A stretch of DNA of 9,095 nt, taken from positions 1 to 9,095 of the forward strand of contig CASBRC010000321.1 of the NCBI GenBank assembly GCA_949128015.1, read 5' to 3'. Shown piece by piece: positions 6,421 through 9,095 of the stretch; within the stretch, counting starts at the first letter, position 1; every line of letters begins with the position of its first letter. The position numbers were made by a program, and so were the translations under genes. The notes under the pieces are model-generated. The model saw only the letters and a program-made list of their open reading frames with translations. It was not told the DNA's origin and made no database searches. This DNA is from Synechococcales cyanobacterium PMM_0003. Lineage in GTDB: Bacteria; Cyanobacteriota; Cyanobacteriia; Pseudanabaenales; Pseudanabaenaceae.

Positions 6421-7785
6421 TTAGCCAAATCGAGCTATTTCAATCCCATTTTGCCTAATAACTAGCTCTAGGCTTAAGGAACTAGCAGGAAAAATTGCTT
6501 CCTTCGCCACAGCCTTAATTTCGTAAGGAGATTTCAGCTCACTGGCTACCTTAAAAAGTTCAGTCAAAGCTTCAGGTGGGAAATTGCCGACTTTACCTGT
6601 GATCGTATTCGCTAATACACCCTCACGACGAGCGCGAAAACTGACTAGCAAAAATAGTTGTTCAATTCTGGACGCGATCGCCTGTGGTGAAAGGTCAGGG
6701 GTAAATTGCAAGGTCGCAATTTCCGCACCACGGGCAAAGATTTGGCGGTTGAGAGTGACATCGGCTGCGATCGCAATTTTAGTCTCGCGCTTCAAAAAGT
6801 TTCCTGCGGAGAGAATCCGAATCACATAGCTTTGTCCATCCTTAATTTTATCGACCAACGCTTCGATCTGGGCATCCGTAATTCTGATTACTGGTTCCTT
6901 GGGAGCTTGATCGGGAAGGAAATCTAAAATTTCGCGAGCATTACGCTCTGCTTGTTGCAATAGCTGAATACTGGCTTGGCGTAACTCGGCATTACTGAGA
7001 TTGGGGCGCACGACTCCAATCGACAAAATCTGATCTGCGAAAATAGCCACGTTGCCCTTGCGTAATGCTTCGAGACTAATCAGCAATTGTTCGCGGGCTG
7101 ATTCTAAAGAGGCAACCTCAGAGCTAAGGGCAATCCGTTGTTTTTCGATCTCTGCCAAGCGCTGTTCTGATTCATCTACTTTTTGTTTGAGCGTTTCGCG
7201 ATCGCGAGAAATGCTCGCTAATTCGATGGCAATCCTTGATTTCTCCTCCCGAAGCTGACTACTTTCGGCTTGGAGGCTGGTTTGCTCTGCGGTCAAATTT
7301 TGAATGCGATCGCGCAGATCGGCTTCTTGCTGCGAGGCTTTTTGCAATTGTTCGTCAGCTTGGGCAAATTTACTCTCGACTGACTGCAATAAAGCCTGAG
7401 TTTCTGACTGTTTTCGCACAGCTTCGACTAATGACTTATTAATCTGCCCTAAACGTAGCTGTGCTTTTTCCTGTTCAGTTTTGGCAGCAGTTAGCTCAGT
7501 TTCGATTTTTTGCTTCTGCTCTTGACTACTAGATAATTCTGAACGAATACTTTCTAAGCGAAATAAGCCATCTCTTAGCTGCCCACTTAATAGCAGTAAG
7601 ATTCCTAGTGTCGAGGCGGAGATCATCCCGCCCGTGGCGATCGTGACTACAGTGGCAGTGTCTCTCGGTCTGAGGTTAAATATGCTAAGTCGCGCTTTAC
7701 CAACCTTAGTGCCGATGCGATCGCCTAACGTCGCAATCATGCCTCCTAAGATCAAAATCGCTAAAATCAGCGTATATCCAGCCAT
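6421..7785 (-). CDS. DUF3084 family membrane-anchored coiled-coil protein
   Basis: This 454-aa protein begins MAGYTLILAILILGG and has two N-terminal membrane segments (about 4-20 and 45-67) separated by a loop with GDRIGTKVGKARLSIFNLRPR (split 21-30/31-41), the hallmark of the cyanobacterial DUF3084 family. A long coiled coil (about 75-245, dense in E, Q, K, L with heptad-like spacing, e.g. LREEKSRIAIELA) follows. The C-terminal globular part (246-454) includes VRPNLSNAELRQ, RNAREILDFLPDQ and a final LVIRQNGIEIARFG. Function is unknown; the architecture suggests a scaffold or division/envelope role, but that is guesswork. AGGAG (7790-7794) sits 4 nt from the ATG and supports the start. It diverges from moxR. 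The low Cys and even HIP1 density look native. Confidence 0.93.
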   Translation of the reverse strand: MAGYTLILAILILGGMIATLGDRIGTKVGKARLSIFNLRPRDTATVVTIATGGMISASTLGILLLLSGQLRDGLFRLESIRSELSSSQEQKQKIETELTAAKTEQEKAQLRLGQINKSLVEAVRKQSETQALLQSVESKFAQADEQLQKASQQEADLRDRIQNLTAEQTSLQAESSQLREEKSRIAIELASISRDRETLKQKVDESEQRLAEIEKQRIALSSEVASLESAREQLLISLEALRKGNVAIFADQILSIGVVRPNLSNAELRQASIQLLQQAERNAREILDFLPDQAPKEPVIRITDAQIEALVDKIKDGQSYVIRILSAGNFLKRETKIAIAADVTLNRQIFARGAEIATLQFTPDLSPQAIASRIEQLFLLVSFRARREGVLANTITGKVGNFPPEALTELFKVASELKSPYEIKAVAKEAIFPASSLSLELVIRQNGIEIARFG

Positions 7786-7789
7786 GTAA

Positions 7790-7794
7790 CTCCT
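7790..7794 (-). promoter_or_regulatory. Ribosome binding site AGGAG of the DUF3084 gene
   Basis: On the minus strand AGGAG is followed by TTAC and then the ATG at 7785-7783. It is the strongest Shine-Dalgarno match in the window and fixes this start codon. Confidence 0.7.
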
Positions 7795-7811
7795 GAGTCC
7801 TCACGGTGTTG

Positions 7812-7820
7812 ATTTTAGCA
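7812..7820 (-). promoter_or_regulatory. Extended -10 promoter candidate for the DUF3084 gene
   Basis: On the minus strand TGcTAAAAT forms an extended -10 box, which would place transcription start about 20 nt before the start codon. No good -35 is seen; that position falls at the edge of the palindrome at 7834-7869. Confidence 0.4.
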
Positions 7821-7833
7821 GATTAAAACCTAG

Positions 7834-7869
7834 ATAGGATAAAGGGCGCACAAGCGCCCTTTATCCTAT
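7834..7869. repeat. Perfect palindrome in a divergent spacer, 16-bp arms
   Basis: The arms ataggataaagggcgc and its complement flank the loop acaa. There is no T-run after the stem. It lies between divergently transcribed genes, so it is not downstream of either one. It may overlap the -35 region of the DUF3084 promoter. Confidence 0.85.
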
Positions 7870-7884
7870 TAGCTGTCGCTAACT

Positions 7885-7942
7885 GGACATAAAAGAGAGA
7901 GGCGGCGCGGAGCGCCGCCTCTCTCTTTTTGGTTTTATGTCC
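7885..7942. repeat. Palindrome with a 7-nt asymmetry in a divergent spacer
   Basis: The inner stem pairs gagagaggcggcgc (7895-7908) with its complement (7912-7925) around a gga loop. The outer stem pairs ggacataaaa (7885-7894) with ttttatgtcc (7933-7942). The right arm carries seven extra bases, tttttgg (7926-7932), with no partner on the left. Restoring ccaaaaa on the left would make a perfect 31-bp palindrome with the C/A-rich block typical of the family. Confidence 0.88.
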
Positions 7943-8038
7943 TGATACCAGTGGCGATAGCTATAGGAGTAAGCGAACCGCAATAGGCTAGTATGGCAAT
8001 TATTGCAAAAATCGATCTTCATAAGCTTGATGGGGAAC

Positions 8039-8977
8039 ATGGAAAAGCAACTCAAAGTACAACAGTTGGTTGATAATCTGGCGAAGGCGATCATGGGCAA
8101 AGATGAAGCCATGCAACTGGTTTTAGTCGCCTTATTTTCAGGTGGTCATGCATTACTAGAAGATGTCCCTGGAGTTGGTAAGACTTTACTCGCTAAGTCT
8201 CTAGCCGCATCTATTTCTGGTAAATTTCAGCGCGTGCAATGCACACCCGATCTACTACCAACCGACATCACAGGTACAAACATTTGGAATCCCCAAAAAG
8301 GTGAATTTCAATTTTTACCAGGTCCAGTATTTGCGAATATTTTGCTTGCAGATGAAATCAATCGAGCGACACCGCGCACTCAGTCAGCGCTGCTGGAAGT
8401 AATGGAAGAGAGTCAAGTCACTGTTGATGGCATATCTCGTAAAGTCCCTTCACCATTTTTTGCGATCGCAACTCAAAACCCCATCGAATATCAAGGAACT
8501 TTCCCCTTGCCCGAAGCACAGCTCGATCGCTTTGCTTTGTCTTTTAGCATTGGCTATCCTAACGAAGCTGAAGAATTGGAAATGCTGAAGCGGATGCAGG
8601 TTGGAAAAATTGGTTCGGCTCAGCTAGAGGCTTGTATTACGCCCGAAGAAGTACTAGAAATTCGTCAGTTATGCGCTCAAGTTCCTGTCAGTGATGCGAC
8701 TAGTCAATATATTGTGAATATTGTCCGCGCGACTCGCAATGACGAAGAAATCACCCTTGGCGTAAGTCCTAGAGGCACTACCGCGTTGTTACGTTCGGTG
8801 CAGAGTTATGCCTTCATTCAACAAATGCTCAATCGCGATCGCAAATCTGATTATGTCCTACCCGATGACGTAAAATTCCTTGCACCATACGTCTTAGGGC
8901 ATCGGATTATGGCGGCGGGAAGGCGATCACCTAAGAAGATCGTTCAGCGTTTACTAGACGTTGTACCAGTGCCTTAA
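8039..8977 (+). CDS. MoxR family AAA+ ATPase
   Basis: MoxR ATPases act as chaperones that load metal centres or remodel complexes, often with a VWA-domain partner. From ATG 8039 the protein is 312 aa and complete. Walker A is DVPGVGKT (42-49, K48), Walker B is ILLADEIN (101-108, D105/E106), sensor 1 is ATQNP (N147), the putative arginine finger is LDRF (R164) and sensor 2 is SPRGT (R245). A helical C-terminal lid ends in DVVPVP. TTG 8003 and ATG 8030 are longer in-frame options; MEKQLKVQQLVDNLAKAI at 8039 fits the usual family N-terminus, and ggggaac lies just upstream. The DUF58 or VWA genes that often follow moxR are not seen before the window ends. Instead a broken C-rich repeat and a possible insertion-element end follow. 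Confidence 0.94.
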   Translation: MEKQLKVQQLVDNLAKAIMGKDEAMQLVLVALFSGGHALLEDVPGVGKTLLAKSLAASISGKFQRVQCTPDLLPTDITGTNIWNPQKGEFQFLPGPVFANILLADEINRATPRTQSALLEVMEESQVTVDGISRKVPSPFFAIATQNPIEYQGTFPLPEAQLDRFALSFSIGYPNEAEELEMLKRMQVGKIGSAQLEACITPEEVLEIRQLCAQVPVSDATSQYIVNIVRATRNDEEITLGVSPRGTTALLRSVQSYAFIQQMLNRDRKSDYVLPDDVKFLAPYVLGHRIMAAGRRSPKKIVQRLLDVVPVP

Positions 8978-8985
8978 ATTCACCA

Positions 8986-9011
8986 CCCCCCAGCCCCCTC
9001 TCCTTGCAAGG
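8986..9011. repeat. Truncated copy of a C-rich dispersed repeat
   Basis: The stretch ccccccagccccctctcc followed by ttgcaagg is the left half of a palindromic repeat that I recall from many cyanobacterial genomes, normally continuing agaggggg. CCTTGCAAGG (9002-9011) is its exact centre. The expected right half is absent: at 9012 the sequence switches to ctacggtgtacac. Confidence 0.5.
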
Positions 9012-9095
9012 CTACGGTGTACACACAAGTCGCCAAGAACTAAAGTTCTTGGCTGAAAGCTAAAGTCAGTTGAAACTGACTGAAGAACATTAACC
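9012..9095. mobile_element. Possible end of an IS200/IS605-type element (partial)
   Basis: Two hairpins lie close together: gccaagaac-taaa-gttcttggc (9032-9053) and agtcagt-tgaa-actgact (9064-9081), preceded by gtgtacac (9018-9025). Similar subterminal hairpin strings occur, from memory, at the ends of cyanobacterial IS200/IS605 (tnpB) elements. The junction with the broken repeat at 9011/9012 suggests an insertion boundary. No transposase sequence is inside the window, so the identification is tentative. Confidence 0.35.

Noticed and set aside
8003..8038. TTG 8003 or ATG 8030 as the moxR start
   Set aside because: The extra residues (MQKSIFISLMGN) do not resemble the family N-terminus. ATG 8030 cannot be excluded, but ATG 8039 fits better.
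9032..9081. Hairpins as the moxR terminator
   Set aside because: Neither stem is followed by a T-run, and they lie beyond the apparent repeat junction at 9011/9012.

Overview
The window looks like chromosomal DNA of a cyanobacterium. HIP1 octamers (gcgatcgc) recur throughout, for example near 931, 2167, 4133, 5953, 6675, 7307, 8464 and 8836. The gene set is also cyanobacterial: a β-carboxysome shell protein (CcmP), the sulfolipid enzyme SqdB, a single-RRM RNA-binding protein and a DUF3084 protein. The moderate G+C content and the many long intergenic palindromes suggest a Pseudanabaena-like genus, but that is an impression from memory, not a test.

Layout from left to right. Two perfect palindromes and a rho-independent terminator (1-151) lie downstream of a minus-strand RNA-binding protein gene (159-677). 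A long non-coding stretch (678-1049) follows. A possible 59-residue membrane protein (1050-1229) and a rhomboid protease (1290-1874) then run forward. The rhomboid converges on a stand-alone response-regulator receiver gene (1927-2304, minus), with a perfect 59-nt palindrome between them. sqdB (2498-3649, minus) comes next. A 440-bp divergent spacer carries two abutting palindromes and leads to a one-TM protein with a C-terminal BamE/DUF3862-like domain (4090-5127). A 73-nt palindrome with 35-bp arms and an extended -10 box precede ccmP (5331-5969). ccmP converges on a 96-aa cysteine-rich protein (5995-6285, minus). A DUF3084 coiled-coil membrane protein (6421-7785, minus) and a MoxR-type AAA+ ATPase (8039-8977, plus) diverge from a spacer holding two more palindromes. 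After moxR lies a C-rich repeat that breaks off abruptly, followed by a double-hairpin sequence that may be one end of an IS200/IS605-type element running out of the window.

The genes do not form one pathway; they look like single housekeeping transcription units. SqdB makes the sulfolipid head group for thylakoids, CcmP is a pore-forming shell protein of the carboxysome, and the RRM protein probably acts on mRNA. MoxR ATPases are chaperone-like.

The most unusual content is between the genes. About ten palindromes, mostly perfect, with 3-4-nt loops and 9-35-bp arms, sit in most spacers. Many share a plan: a C/A-rich outer arm such as cccaaaaa and a G/C-rich core such as ggcgc or gccgcc. Their middle parts differ from copy to copy but stay fully paired. 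Two loci (3821-3907 and 5130-5202) share the same two modules in different arrangements. Two loci lie between divergent genes, where they cannot be ordinary terminators. This fits a family of small dispersed palindromic elements.
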